A stretch of 5,373 nt of DNA, taken from positions 1-5,373 of the forward strand of contig CALMDI010000401.1 in assembly GCA_937864975.1 (NCBI GenBank). Reading direction: 5' to 3'. Shown here one piece after another: positions 1 through 5,373 of the stretch. The stretch comes from an uncultured Chloroflexota bacterium. Its GTDB lineage: Bacteria > Chloroflexota > Anaerolineae > Aggregatilineales > Phototrophicaceae. Under the pieces are notes generated by a model. It did no database searches, was not told the origin of the DNA, and saw nothing but the letters and a program-made list of their open reading frames with translations. Position numbers and translations under genes: made by a program. Numbering within the stretch: the stretch's first letter is position 1; each line of letters begins with the position of its first letter.

Positions 1-58
1 TGCGTTCGTTTTGTTTATCCGTTATCAGCGAGCCGCCAAGCTTCAGGAATATCAGCAT
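1..58 (-). CDS. Isopentenyl phosphate kinase, N-terminal fragment (cut by window edge)
   Basis: Only 19 codons are visible, reading MLIFLKLGGSLITDKQNER, and the frame is still open at base 1. The KLGGS stretch is the glycine-rich phosphate-binding start of the amino-acid kinase superfamily, and the LKLGGSLITDK form is what isopentenyl phosphate kinases (IPK) characteristically carry. IPK phosphorylates isopentenyl phosphate to isopentenyl diphosphate in the cytoplasm. It completes the alternative mevalonate route, in which phosphomevalonate is decarboxylated before the second phosphorylation. The ATG lies 10 bases after the mevalonate kinase stop, with an AGAGG ribosome-binding site at 63-67, four bases before the start. 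Translational coupling with that gene is likely. The neighbouring mevalonate kinase strongly favours IPK over other amino-acid kinases such as UMP, glutamate-5- or aspartate kinase. With only 19 residues this remains a motif-plus-context call. Confidence 0.72.
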   Translation of the reverse strand, partial: MLIFLKLGGSLITDKQNER

Positions 59-68
59 ATCGCCTCTG

Positions 69-1001
69 CTACTGCACGGTGGTCTCGAAGACGTGGACGG
101 CTCCAGCGCGTTCGAGCGCCTGTCGCATGCGCGCGACCGTTTCGGGAACTACTAACGCGATCATGTTGCCGCCGCGCCCCCCGCCCGACAGCTTCGCGCC
201 GAGCACGCCCGCGTCGAGCGCCGCGTGAACGAGCCGATCCAGTTCCGGCGACGACACGGCGAGCGTTTGAAGCAGCGCGTGATTTTGTGTCATCCGCTCG
301 CCGAGCGTGGCAGCGTCGCCGCGCTCGACTGCGGCACGTGCTTCGCGCACGAGCGCGCCGATCTGACTGAGGACAGGCAGATAGCGTTCTGGCTCCCGTT
401 CGACCAGCGCGCGCACGTCACCCACGGCAATCCGAGTCAGCGCGCTCTGCCCGGTGTCGCCAATCAGCAGCGTGAACGGGGCAGCGATGGTCAGGCGCTC
501 GATGGGCTGCCCGCGGACGTAGAAAATCGGCTGATCGTAGACCACGACCGTATTGTCGATGCCGCTCGGCGTGCCGTGATGCATTTTCTCGACTTCATAC
601 ACCAGCGCGTTCAGGCGTTCAAGTTCGAGTGGCTCGCCGAGGGCGGCGCTCAGGGCGCGCGCCAGCGCCGCCGAGACCGCCGCGCCGCTGCCCAAGCCGC
701 TTGCCATCGGAATTTGCGAGCGGAGCGTAATGGTCAGGTCGGGCAGGGGACGGCGGTGAGTTTCTGACACCAGTCTCGCGGTTTTCAACAGGGCATGGTC
801 GACAAGTCCGGCATCCACGTTCAGAGGAAGCGTCTGATTCAGATCGGCGGCGACGATCTTCAGCCCTTGCCCCGGCGCTCCCGGTTCGGCGGTGGCGCTG
901 GCGCGCAGGCTGGCAATGGGAACGGCGATGGCGGGCTGACCATAGACGACGGCGTGTTCGCCGACGAGGATAACTTTCGCCGGGGCGCTGGCTTCGATCA
1001 T
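69..1001 (-). CDS. mvk: Mevalonate kinase (GHMP kinase family)
   Basis: This is a complete 310-residue protein, a usual length for prokaryotic mevalonate kinases, which phosphorylate mevalonate to 5-phosphomevalonate in the cytoplasm. All three GHMP kinase motifs are visible. Residues 7-21 are PAKVILVGEHAVVYG, with the conserved Lys9 and the GEHxVVYG signature. Residues 97-110 are IPMASGLGSGAAVS, the ATP-binding loop, with Gly where GLGSS is more usual. Residues 270-283 are KLSGGGRGGNMIAL, the C-terminal glycine-rich motif. The HHGTPSGIDN stretch at 141-150 holds Asp149, the expected catalytic base, and it separates mevalonate kinase from homoserine kinase and phosphomevalonate kinase. The ATG at 1001 follows the stop of the UbiA-family gene by six bases, with only a weak GAG upstream, so coupling is likely. 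The downstream IPK start suggests that the product feeds an alternative mevalonate pathway. Confidence 0.95.
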   Translation of the reverse strand: MIEASAPAKVILVGEHAVVYGQPAIAVPIASLRASATAEPGAPGQGLKIVAADLNQTLPLNVDAGLVDHALLKTARLVSETHRRPLPDLTITLRSQIPMASGLGSGAAVSAALARALSAALGEPLELERLNALVYEVEKMHHGTPSGIDNTVVVYDQPIFYVRGQPIERLTIAAPFTLLIGDTGQSALTRIAVGDVRALVEREPERYLPVLSQIGALVREARAAVERGDAATLGERMTQNHALLQTLAVSSPELDRLVHAALDAGVLGAKLSGGGRGGNMIALVVPETVARMRQALERAGAVHVFETTVQ

Positions 1002-1007
1002 GACGGC

Positions 1008-1934
1008 TCACAGATAGCGGGGCAGATAGATAATCGCGACAAAGGTCAGACCCCAGAGCAGGATGGACGCCAGCAGCGGTCGGTCGCGCAGCAACACTTC
1101 GTCCGGCGCGCTGCCTTCACCCTGAACGTGCATCAGGTAGAGATAGCGGAAGATGCCATACAGGACGAAGGGGACGGTCAGCAGCGCGAGGTTATTGCCC
1201 GCCAGCGACGGCGACTGCGTCTCGATGGTGTAGAGGATGTAAGTGATAAGAATACCGTTCAAGACCATGCGGAGCATGTCGTCTAGCAGGTTCAGATTGT
1301 AATGCTCGAAGGTGACGCGGATGGTGCCCGCCTTCTCCGCCAGCAGCAGTAGCTCCTGACGCCGCTTGCCGACCGCCAGGAACAACGCCAGCAGAGCGAT
1401 GCTGGCGTAAAGCCAGGGCGAAAAGTTCTCGACGCGAATGACGGCGACGCCCGCCGCGACGCGCAGGACGTAACCCGCCGTGATTGCCAGCACGTCGACA
1501 ATGACGATGTGCTTGAGCCAGAACGCATAGGCGATGTGCAGGGCGAGGTACAGGACCAGAATTACGGCGAGCCAGACGCTCAGTTGAAGCGCGAGCGCAA
1601 CTGTGACAACCGGTAGGATCACCGCGGCGACGACCGCCCAGCGCACCGGAAGCTGCCCGGACGCAATCGGGCGGAACTGCTTCCGCGGGTGCTGTCGGTC
1701 GCTTTCGACATCGACCAGATCGTTAATGAGGTAAATGCTGCTCGACGCCAGGCAGAGAAGCAGAAACGTCGCCATCACGCGCAGAAACGGGTCGAGCATG
1801 AACAGCTTCGCGTCGAAGACCAGCCCCGCGAAAACAATAGAATTTTTCGTCCACTGCTTCGGGCGCATGGTTCGGATGAGACCGATGAGGGGCTGCAACA
1901 GGTTCTCCCGCGATAGGGTGGGTTCGTCTGCCAT
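1008..1934 (-). CDS. UbiA-family prenyltransferase, decaprenyl-phosphate phosphoribosyltransferase-like
   Basis: This integral membrane protein has about nine hydrophobic segments and 308 residues from the chosen ATG. The DPPR-synthase branch of UbiA transfers 5-phosphoribose from PRPP to a polyprenyl phosphate, the first step towards lipid-linked arabinofuranose or ribofuranose donors. Counting from the ATG at 1934, visible signatures are MRPKQWTKN (23-31), typical of this branch; the Asp-rich motif NDLVDVESD followed by RQHP (from 71); the second motif DVLAITAGYVLRVAAG (147-162); and KRRQEL (190-195). Aromatic-quinone UbiA proteins differ at the second motif. The start is uncertain. A GTG at 2033 has a better ribosome-binding site (GAGG, seven-base spacing) and would add 33 residues and overlap the upstream gene by 13 bases. 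The ATG gives the usual family length (about 300 residues) and the normal distance to RPKQW, so I prefer it. The true polyprenyl and sugar substrates cannot be read from sequence. Confidence 0.88.
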   Translation of the reverse strand: MADEPTLSRENLLQPLIGLIRTMRPKQWTKNSIVFAGLVFDAKLFMLDPFLRVMATFLLLCLASSSIYLINDLVDVESDRQHPRKQFRPIASGQLPVRWAVVAAVILPVVTVALALQLSVWLAVILVLYLALHIAYAFWLKHIVIVDVLAITAGYVLRVAAGVAVIRVENFSPWLYASIALLALFLAVGKRRQELLLLAEKAGTIRVTFEHYNLNLLDDMLRMVLNGILITYILYTIETQSPSLAGNNLALLTVPFVLYGIFRYLYLMHVQGEGSAPDEVLLRDRPLLASILLWGLTFVAIIYLPRYL

Positions 1935-2020
1935 TATAACCGTTTCCGCCGTTGGCACGCTGCCGGTATCCAGCAGGTCACGCCGGCTTGATTTCCGGTA
2001 TAGGGCTTCCGCTGCAACGA

Positions 2021-4000
2021 TCAACCATCGCACGTCGCATCCTCGTTTCGATAAATGATGCCAATCGACGTCTTTAATAGCCGGGTCAGGCGAAATTCGT
2101 CGCGGTAACGGGTGAATGTTTTCGGCGAGATCAGAACAAATTTGGATCGGAATTCAAGCCGGTCGTTCAGAAATTGCCGCCTTCCAAGTGTCACGCCGAT
2201 ACCGGGCGGCAGCGCCATGAGTTCGGGATAGATTCGTGTCCGACGTCCAAACTCAATGTAAATCGTATTACACCAGGCATTCGGAGTTTCCGGGTCGTAC
2301 TCCACAATTCCGGCGATCTGCTCGCCAAACTGCTGAATTGCCGCCGGATCGTAGGTGAATTGCGACCGCCAGGTTGTCTGGTAGCTCTCCAGAAATGGAC
2401 CCAGCATCAAGAGACTGAGGGCGGCATAACTCAGTACAAACCGATACCGACGATAGAGAACCATCAGGATCAAGCTCAGCAGCAGGTGCGGTGCGAGCGC
2501 GCGAAAGTCTCGAAAATTGAACGAGTTGTAAACAACGACATTCAGTAGAAGTGGCAAGCCCAGGTTAATGGCATGAAAGCTGTGCTCGGTGGAGTTCTGG
2601 ACACGCGACCCGTAACGGCGCGCAGGATCAAGGCGCGCCGTACTGGAACGTGTTAAGGATCGTTTTCGCCAGAGCGCGAAAACCAGGATGATCAACGGCA
2701 AACCGACGAGACGGATGGCGATTGCACCGGACAGTCCCTGAGATACTTCGGGGATCAGAGGTTGTAAATACTGTCCCAGAATCGGCAGCGCCGGATCATT
2801 CCACGTGACGAGCGCGCGGGAAAACGTCATCAGCAGACCAGAATTCAACGGGGCAATTGAATAGAGCACGACGATTAGACAGGCGAGGACAAAAAGGACA
2901 ATGGTGAGCGCTTTCGCGATCCGACGCCTGGTCCGAGACCGCGTTGTGCCACTAAGCCACGCTTGCAGCTGGGGCGCAACAGGTTTCAAGATCAACCAAA
3001 GACTGTGAATTAAGAATAACAAAATCACAAAGCGCTGCGCGACCTCGATCAGCGCGCCTTCAAAAATTGCGCCAATATTCTCTCCAACGTTCGTCAGTAA
3101 CAGCCGAAGCGCCGAGCCGTCGCCTGTGACGACCGCTTCCAGCCCCTGGTAAAGGAACCCGGTTGGATATGGCGCGGAAAAATAAAAAAACACGGCGAAA
3201 ACCGGGAGCATGGACGCTGCCGTTTTCGCTAAGGACACGATTTTGCGGTCTCCAGGTGCGGCAGTGAAAAGGAATAGGGGGAGAAATAACAGCGCCCAGG
3301 TCACGCGCATTACGCCAGCCACGGCGATAAAAATCCACAGGGCTGCGATAAAGCCGCGCGGTGTTTCATGACGCAGGGAAAGGACGCGGTAGAAGCCGAT
3401 ACTAAACAGAATTGCCGTCGCATAGTGCAGCGGTTCCTGCATGTTCGATAGCAGAAAGAAGAGCAATGGCAGGAACGTGCCCATGAGCACCAGCAGCATC
3501 ACACGCTGGCGAAGCGTGAGGCGCAGCAGTCCGACGAGTAATGCCAGCGCGGTTGAAACCGCCAGAACGTGGACGACAAGCGCCGAGGTAGGATACCAGC
3601 CAAACAGCCGCCCGAACGCGCCGTACAGCGCGATCACAAAGGGACCGTAAAAATAGTAGTGACTGACCTCTGCCGGGGCAGGGTATTCGTCGAGTGTGTA
3701 GTAGCCGCCGTTGAAGCCGACGTGCGCGAACGTGTAACTCTGACGCCAGTAGTAAATTCCATCGTTGAATGCGCCCTCGTAAGAAGGTGTAAATGGCTGA
3801 GTGGCGATGCCCAGGGGCAAGGCGAGCAGGAAGCTCAGAATCGATGGCAACACAACGACCGCTGTGGACAGCAGCAGCGACGCAATTGCCGGGCGATTGA
3901 AGGCATACCCGAAGGATGGAGTGGTTTCGGTGGCGATGGTTTGTCCGGGAGGCTTCGTGGATGGCGCCGGTCGTTTCCGCAGGTTCTCAAGCCATTGCAT
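2021..4000 (-). CDS. Polytopic membrane protein, putative GT-C-type glycosyltransferase
   Basis: This is a 659-residue protein with roughly 11-13 hydrophobic segments between residues 39 and 537, then a non-hydrophobic tail of about 120 residues. I do not recognise a specific family. The layout resembles GT-C glycosyltransferases, which transfer sugars from polyprenyl-phosphate donors on the outer face of the membrane. The first long loop after TM1 (about 63-112) carries acidic residues where GT-C enzymes keep their catalytic Asp/Glu: E75, D80 in FNDGIYYWRQ, and D104-E105 in YTLDEYP. It is also rich in aromatics (HYYFYGP, 114-120). A later basic/aromatic stretch, FNFRDFRALAPH (494-505), could bind a lipid phosphate. 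The ATG at 4000 has no strong ribosome-binding site. It heads the minus-strand cluster, and the next gene makes a lipid-phosphate sugar donor, which fits a glycosyltransferase role. A-rich runs (for example 3181-3190) make it compositionally less GC-rich than its neighbours. Alternatives are a flippase or polymerase-like membrane protein. Confidence 0.7.
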   Translation of the reverse strand: MQWLENLRKRPAPSTKPPGQTIATETTPSFGYAFNRPAIASLLLSTAVVVLPSILSFLLALPLGIATQPFTPSYEGAFNDGIYYWRQSYTFAHVGFNGGYYTLDEYPAPAEVSHYYFYGPFVIALYGAFGRLFGWYPTSALVVHVLAVSTALALLVGLLRLTLRQRVMLLVLMGTFLPLLFFLLSNMQEPLHYATAILFSIGFYRVLSLRHETPRGFIAALWIFIAVAGVMRVTWALLFLPLFLFTAAPGDRKIVSLAKTAASMLPVFAVFFYFSAPYPTGFLYQGLEAVVTGDGSALRLLLTNVGENIGAIFEGALIEVAQRFVILLFLIHSLWLILKPVAPQLQAWLSGTTRSRTRRRIAKALTIVLFVLACLIVVLYSIAPLNSGLLMTFSRALVTWNDPALPILGQYLQPLIPEVSQGLSGAIAIRLVGLPLIILVFALWRKRSLTRSSTARLDPARRYGSRVQNSTEHSFHAINLGLPLLLNVVVYNSFNFRDFRALAPHLLLSLILMVLYRRYRFVLSYAALSLLMLGPFLESYQTTWRSQFTYDPAAIQQFGEQIAGIVEYDPETPNAWCNTIYIEFGRRTRIYPELMALPPGIGVTLGRRQFLNDRLEFRSKFVLISPKTFTRYRDEFRLTRLLKTSIGIIYRNEDATCDG

Positions 4001-4027
4001 CAGAACGGTGCCGTCTGGACGGGCGAC

Positions 4028-4040
4028 CGTACCAGGTACG
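4028..4040. repeat. 13-base perfect palindrome, possible operator
   Basis: CGTACC-A-GGTACG is a perfect inverted repeat with six-base arms and a one-base centre. It lies 14-26 bases downstream of the position where transcription from the candidate minus-strand promoter would be expected to begin, inside the predicted 5' leader of the membrane-protein gene. This is a classic place for a repressor site, but a palindrome of this size can occur by chance and no regulator is visible in the window. Confidence 0.35.
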
Positions 4041-4060
4041 CTATGCTGGCGAACCCTTTT

Positions 4061-4088
4061 ATTATATCGGCACTTTGTGAAGTGTATA
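4061..4088 (-). promoter_or_regulatory. Candidate sigma-70-type promoter of the minus-strand cluster
   Basis: Read on the minus strand, TATACA (4088-4083, four of six matches to TTGACA) is followed after 16 bases by a perfect TATAAT (4066-4061). Transcription would begin near 4054, leaving a leader of about 54 bases before the ATG at 4000. It lies upstream of the first gene of a tightly packed cluster, where a promoter is expected. The -10 match is strong, the -35 moderate. Confidence 0.5.
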
Positions 4089-4135
4089 AATTCTGGAAAG
4101 GGCGGACGTGGTGAATTGCGACGCCTTCAGCATAA

Positions 4136-4252
4136 GGACGCCTGGACATGCCGTCCCTGGCAGCCCGCTAATCCTTGCCTGGTAGAAAGTACGCTCGCAG
4201 GCAGCATCCGGTGAGAACGGCAGGAAGAAAGCCGTTTAAACCACGCTGCCAG
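4136..4252 (+). other. Nested inverted repeats, candidate structured RNA or regulatory DNA
   Basis: CTGGCAGC (4157-4164) is perfectly complementary to GCTGCCAG (4245-4252), 80 bases apart, and could close a multi-arm structure. Inside it, AACGGC (4216-4221) and GCCGTT (4231-4236) form a six-base-pair hairpin with the purine loop AGGAAGAAA. GGCAGC (4200-4205) can compete for the same GCTGCC (4245-4250), so two alternative outer stems exist. A separate GGACG/CGTCC hairpin sits at 4136-4156. The strand is uncertain: inverted repeats work on both. On the plus strand it would lie 145-260 bases upstream of the RTX gene, possibly in its leader if a promoter lies further upstream. It matches no riboswitch consensus that I recognise. 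Confidence 0.3.
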
Positions 4253-4315
4253 CTAAATTAGATTCCCGCAATCATCCTAAACCCTAAGATTAGAAAACTA
4301 CCCAATTTATAGGGC

Positions 4316-4346
4316 ATAACGTTATAATCCGTAAGGTCGTTATATT
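4316..4346 (+). promoter_or_regulatory. Candidate promoter/operator region of the RTX gene
   Basis: A perfect TATAAT lies at 4323-4328 and a second -10-like box, TATATT, at 4341-4346, both in an A/T-rich stretch upstream of the ATG at 4397. Neither has a good -35 hexamer at 16-18 bases (the best, TACCCA at 4299-4304, matches three of six), so an activator would be needed if either is used. The palindrome ATAACGTTAT (4316-4325) overlaps the first box and could be an operator. Confidence 0.35.
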
Positions 4347-4398
4347 CCGCTGCTGCCATCCGTCGAATGACTTAGCTCAGCCGAATTGAGGTCGTTAT
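4334..4398 (+). repeat. Direct repeat AGGTCGTTAT flanking the RTX leader
   Basis: The ten-base sequence AGGTCGTTAT occurs at 4334-4343 and again at 4389-4398, 55 bases apart. The second copy spans the ribosome-binding site and the first two bases of the ATG. Its core CGTTAT is also present at 4320-4325. The copies may be regulator sites or coincidence: a ten-base repeat in about 400 bases is unusual but not rare. Confidence 0.3.
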
Positions 4399-5373
4399 GC
4401 CTTCTCGCCTACTCCGCCTGCTGGTCGCCGCTGCTGTAATTATTCCAATTCTGCTGCTCGCTTTAGGAGCATCCAGATCAGGACGATTGACCGAGCGCAT
4501 CGATGCCAACTCGATACCCGGTCAGTTTAATGAGAATGCCAATAATATTAATCCCGAAGTGGCAATGGCATACGAGGGTGGCTTAGGCTGCACGGGAACG
4601 GTCGATAACAACGCCAACCTGATTAACTGCGACGCCGCGAATGATGTCCTTGACGCGCAAGACGGCAATGATACCGTCAACGGCGGCGCTGGCAACGACA
4701 CCCTAGTCGGAAGCGGCGGCGCGGACAGCATCAATGGCGACGGCGGCAATGACGTCCTTACAGGGAATAATCAGGCAGATACTCTCTCTGGCGGCGACAA
4801 CAACGATCTCGTCATTGGCGGCAACGGCAGCGACGTAGTTCGGGGCGACAACGGGGATGATCTCGTTGCCGGTGATTTCTTGGACATTGCCGGAAATAAC
4901 GGCTCGACTGCGAATAACGATGCGCTTGTCGATGGCGGCGCTGGCAATGATGTGCTGCTCGGCGACTTCGGGAATGTCACCGGGGCGAACAACACGCTCA
5001 CAGGGCGCAACGATACGATGGTCGGCGGGAACGGCGACGACGCGATTTACGGCGACTTTCAGAATGTTGCCACTGGCGGCAGCAACTTGCTCGTTGGCGG
5101 CAACGACAGCATCAACGGCGACAACGGCAGCGACCTGATCTACGGCGACGGCGCTAATGTCGGTTCAACCGGGAACACCTTGACGGGTGGGAATGATACG
5201 ATCAACGGCGGCGACGGCAACGATTTTATCCTGGGTGACTTTGGCGTGGTCGTCGGCGGCAATACCGTCACGGGCGGCAACGACGTCATCAATGGGGATG
5301 CCGGGAATGATACGCTGTCCGGCGGCGGCGGCGACGACACGCTCGACGGCGGAGCGGGCAACGACACGCTCGA
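4397..5373 (+). CDS. Secreted RTX-repeat (haemolysin-type calcium-binding) protein, N-terminal part, open at window edge
   Basis: The frame runs 325 codons from the ATG to the window end without a stop. The start has TTGAGG (GAGG at 4388-4391) five bases upstream, and an in-frame stop at 4373 rules out the only earlier ATG (4367). Residues 5-25 are a hydrophobic segment after two Arg residues, fitting a Sec signal peptide (possible cleavage around residues 24-26) or an N-terminal anchor. There is no lipobox Cys. After a short Asn-rich linker, Cys65 and Cys78 are the only cysteines and may form a disulfide. From residue 87 the protein is Gly/Asp/Asn-rich RTX sequence of the GGxGxDxUx type, which binds Ca2+ outside the cell and folds as a beta-roll. 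RTX proteins usually leave by type I secretion with a C-terminal signal; an N-terminal signal instead suggests Sec export. No enzymatic or adhesion domain is visible, so function beyond calcium-dependent repeat folding is unknown. It is divergent from the lipid-metabolism cluster. Confidence 0.9.
   Translation, partial: MPSRLLRLLVAAAVIIPILLLALGASRSGRLTERIDANSIPGQFNENANNINPEVAMAYEGGLGCTGTVDNNANLINCDAANDVLDAQDGNDTVNGGAGNDTLVGSGGADSINGDGGNDVLTGNNQADTLSGGDNNDLVIGGNGSDVVRGDNGDDLVAGDFLDIAGNNGSTANNDALVDGGAGNDVLLGDFGNVTGANNTLTGRNDTMVGGNGDDAIYGDFQNVATGGSNLLVGGNDSINGDNGSDLIYGDGANVGSTGNTLTGGNDTINGGDGNDFILGDFGVVVGGNTVTGGNDVINGDAGNDTLSGGGGDDTLDGGAGNDTL
4655..4870 (+). repeat. Eight canonical nine-residue RTX repeats
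   Basis: Residues 87-158 of the RTX protein form eight uninterrupted nine-residue units: AQDGNDTVN, GGAGNDTLV, GSGGADSIN, GDGGNDVLT, GNNQADTLS, GGDNNDLVI, GGNGSDVVR and GDNGDDLVA. Units 1-4, 7 and 8 keep the Asp at position 6 that ligates Ca2+, and units 5 and 6 also keep it but lose the Gly at position 4. Canonical units return at residues 300-325 (5294-5373): GDAGNDTLS, GGGGDDTLD and GGAGNDTL, the last cut by the window edge. Confidence 0.88.
4844..5293 (+). repeat. Five tandem compound RTX repeats of about 30 residues (90 bases)
   Basis: Residues 150-299 split into five units of 30, 30, 31, 30 and 29 residues (150-179, 180-209, 210-240, 241-270, 271-299). Each begins with one RTX nonapeptide such as GGAGNDVLL or GGDGNDFIL. 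A conserved extension of 20-22 residues follows. It opens with GDF or GDG, usually has a Val a few residues later, contains a variable Gly/Asn turn, and closes on a NxLTGGNDxIN-like segment that is itself a partial RTX turn. Length varies only in the Gly/Asn turn. Units 2-5 are most alike; unit 1 is the most diverged. The first nonapeptide is shared with the end of the canonical block. Confidence 0.82.

Larger units (their letters stand above)
4001..4396. other. Divergent intergenic region without a protein gene
   Basis: These 396 bases separate the minus-strand membrane-protein gene from the plus-strand RTX gene. No reading frame here has a convincing start, ribosome-binding site or recognisable product, and open frames running in from 3569 and 3801 are antisense shadows. 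The right half, from about 4255, is strongly A/T-rich. I see a candidate promoter on the minus strand (4061-4088), a palindrome (4028-4040), nested inverted repeats (4136-4252), and a TATAAT box with several CGTTAT motifs (4316-4398). No tRNA cloverleaf or known riboswitch consensus was recognised. Confidence 0.8.

Noticed and set aside
225..767. Plus-strand open frame of 180 codons opposite mevalonate kinase
   Set aside because: It is an antisense shadow of a well-supported kinase gene in GC-rich DNA. Its protein is Arg/Gln/Ala-rich with no recognisable motif.
795..1286. Plus-strand open frame of 163 codons across the mevalonate kinase/UbiA junction
   Set aside because: It is antisense to two genes with clear family motifs and low in complexity, rich in Gly, Gln and Asp. 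No ribosome-binding site or homology is evident.
3569..4214. Plus-strand frames running from the membrane-protein gene into the intergenic region
   Set aside because: Most of their length is antisense to the 659-residue protein, and their residues look like random translation. I see no motif or convincing start.
4136..4252. Known riboswitch (c-di-GMP, cobalamin or c-di-AMP) or tRNA
   Set aside because: Some short strings resemble parts of these classes, such as CCGGTGAGAA and the inner hairpin, but the conserved cores are missing and no cloverleaf with an anticodon arm and a T-loop could be drawn.
4275..4286. Telomere-like CCTAAACCCTAA
   Set aside because: There are only two partial copies in an A/T-rich intergenic stretch, with no array. 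Chance is the simplest explanation.
4857..5138. Plus-strand frame of 93 codons rich in Thr, Met and Ala
   Set aside because: It lies in a shifted frame inside the RTX repeats and simply reflects the repeat codons.
4522..5367. Minus-strand frames opposite the RTX gene, rich in Pro, Ser, Leu and Val
   Set aside because: They are reverse translations of the Gly/Asp/Asn repeat codons. The repeat structure makes long stop-free antisense frames expected.
4655..5373. CRISPR-like or non-coding tandem repeat array
   Set aside because: The periodicity is in codons of an open frame (nine and about 30 residues) with synonymous variation, so it is a protein repeat rather than a repeat-spacer array.

Overview
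The window looks like bacterial chromosome, most plausibly from a Chloroflexota member. That placement is inferred from gene content: a bacterial mevalonate kinase lies directly upstream of what reads as the start of an isopentenyl phosphate kinase. This pairing is known from Archaea and from Chloroflexota such as Roseiflexus. No rRNA or other phylogenetic marker is present to confirm it. Coding regions are moderately to highly GC-rich. The single long intergenic region is clearly richer in A/T.

Positions 1-4000 hold a tightly packed minus-strand cluster. In transcription order it contains a large polytopic membrane protein with features of a GT-C-type glycosyltransferase (2021-4000), a UbiA-family decaprenyl-phosphate phosphoribosyltransferase-like enzyme (1008-1934, or from a GTG at 2033), mevalonate kinase (69-1001), and the first 19 codons of an isopentenyl phosphate kinase cut by the window edge (1-58). 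The last three genes are separated by only 6 and 10 bases, so one transcript is likely. The theme appears to be polyprenyl-linked sugar metabolism. Mevalonate kinase and IPK help supply isopentenyl units, the UbiA protein would place a phosphoribosyl group on a polyprenyl phosphate, and the membrane glycosyltransferase could consume a lipid-linked sugar outside the membrane. The last link is inference.

Positions 4001-4396 form a divergent intergenic region. It holds a good candidate promoter for the minus-strand cluster, a 13-base palindrome in that cluster's predicted leader, a set of nested inverted repeats that could fold as RNA, and several CGTTAT motifs around a TATAAT box upstream of the plus-strand gene.

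Positions 4397-5373 encode the N-terminal 325 residues of a secreted RTX-type calcium-binding repeat protein, still open at the window edge. It has an N-terminal signal sequence or membrane anchor. Its repeat region changes from ordinary nine-residue RTX repeats to an unusual compound repeat of about 30 residues, then back to nine-residue repeats. This architecture and the IPK fragment are the two most notable points. I found no CRISPR array, transposon, tRNA or phage gene.
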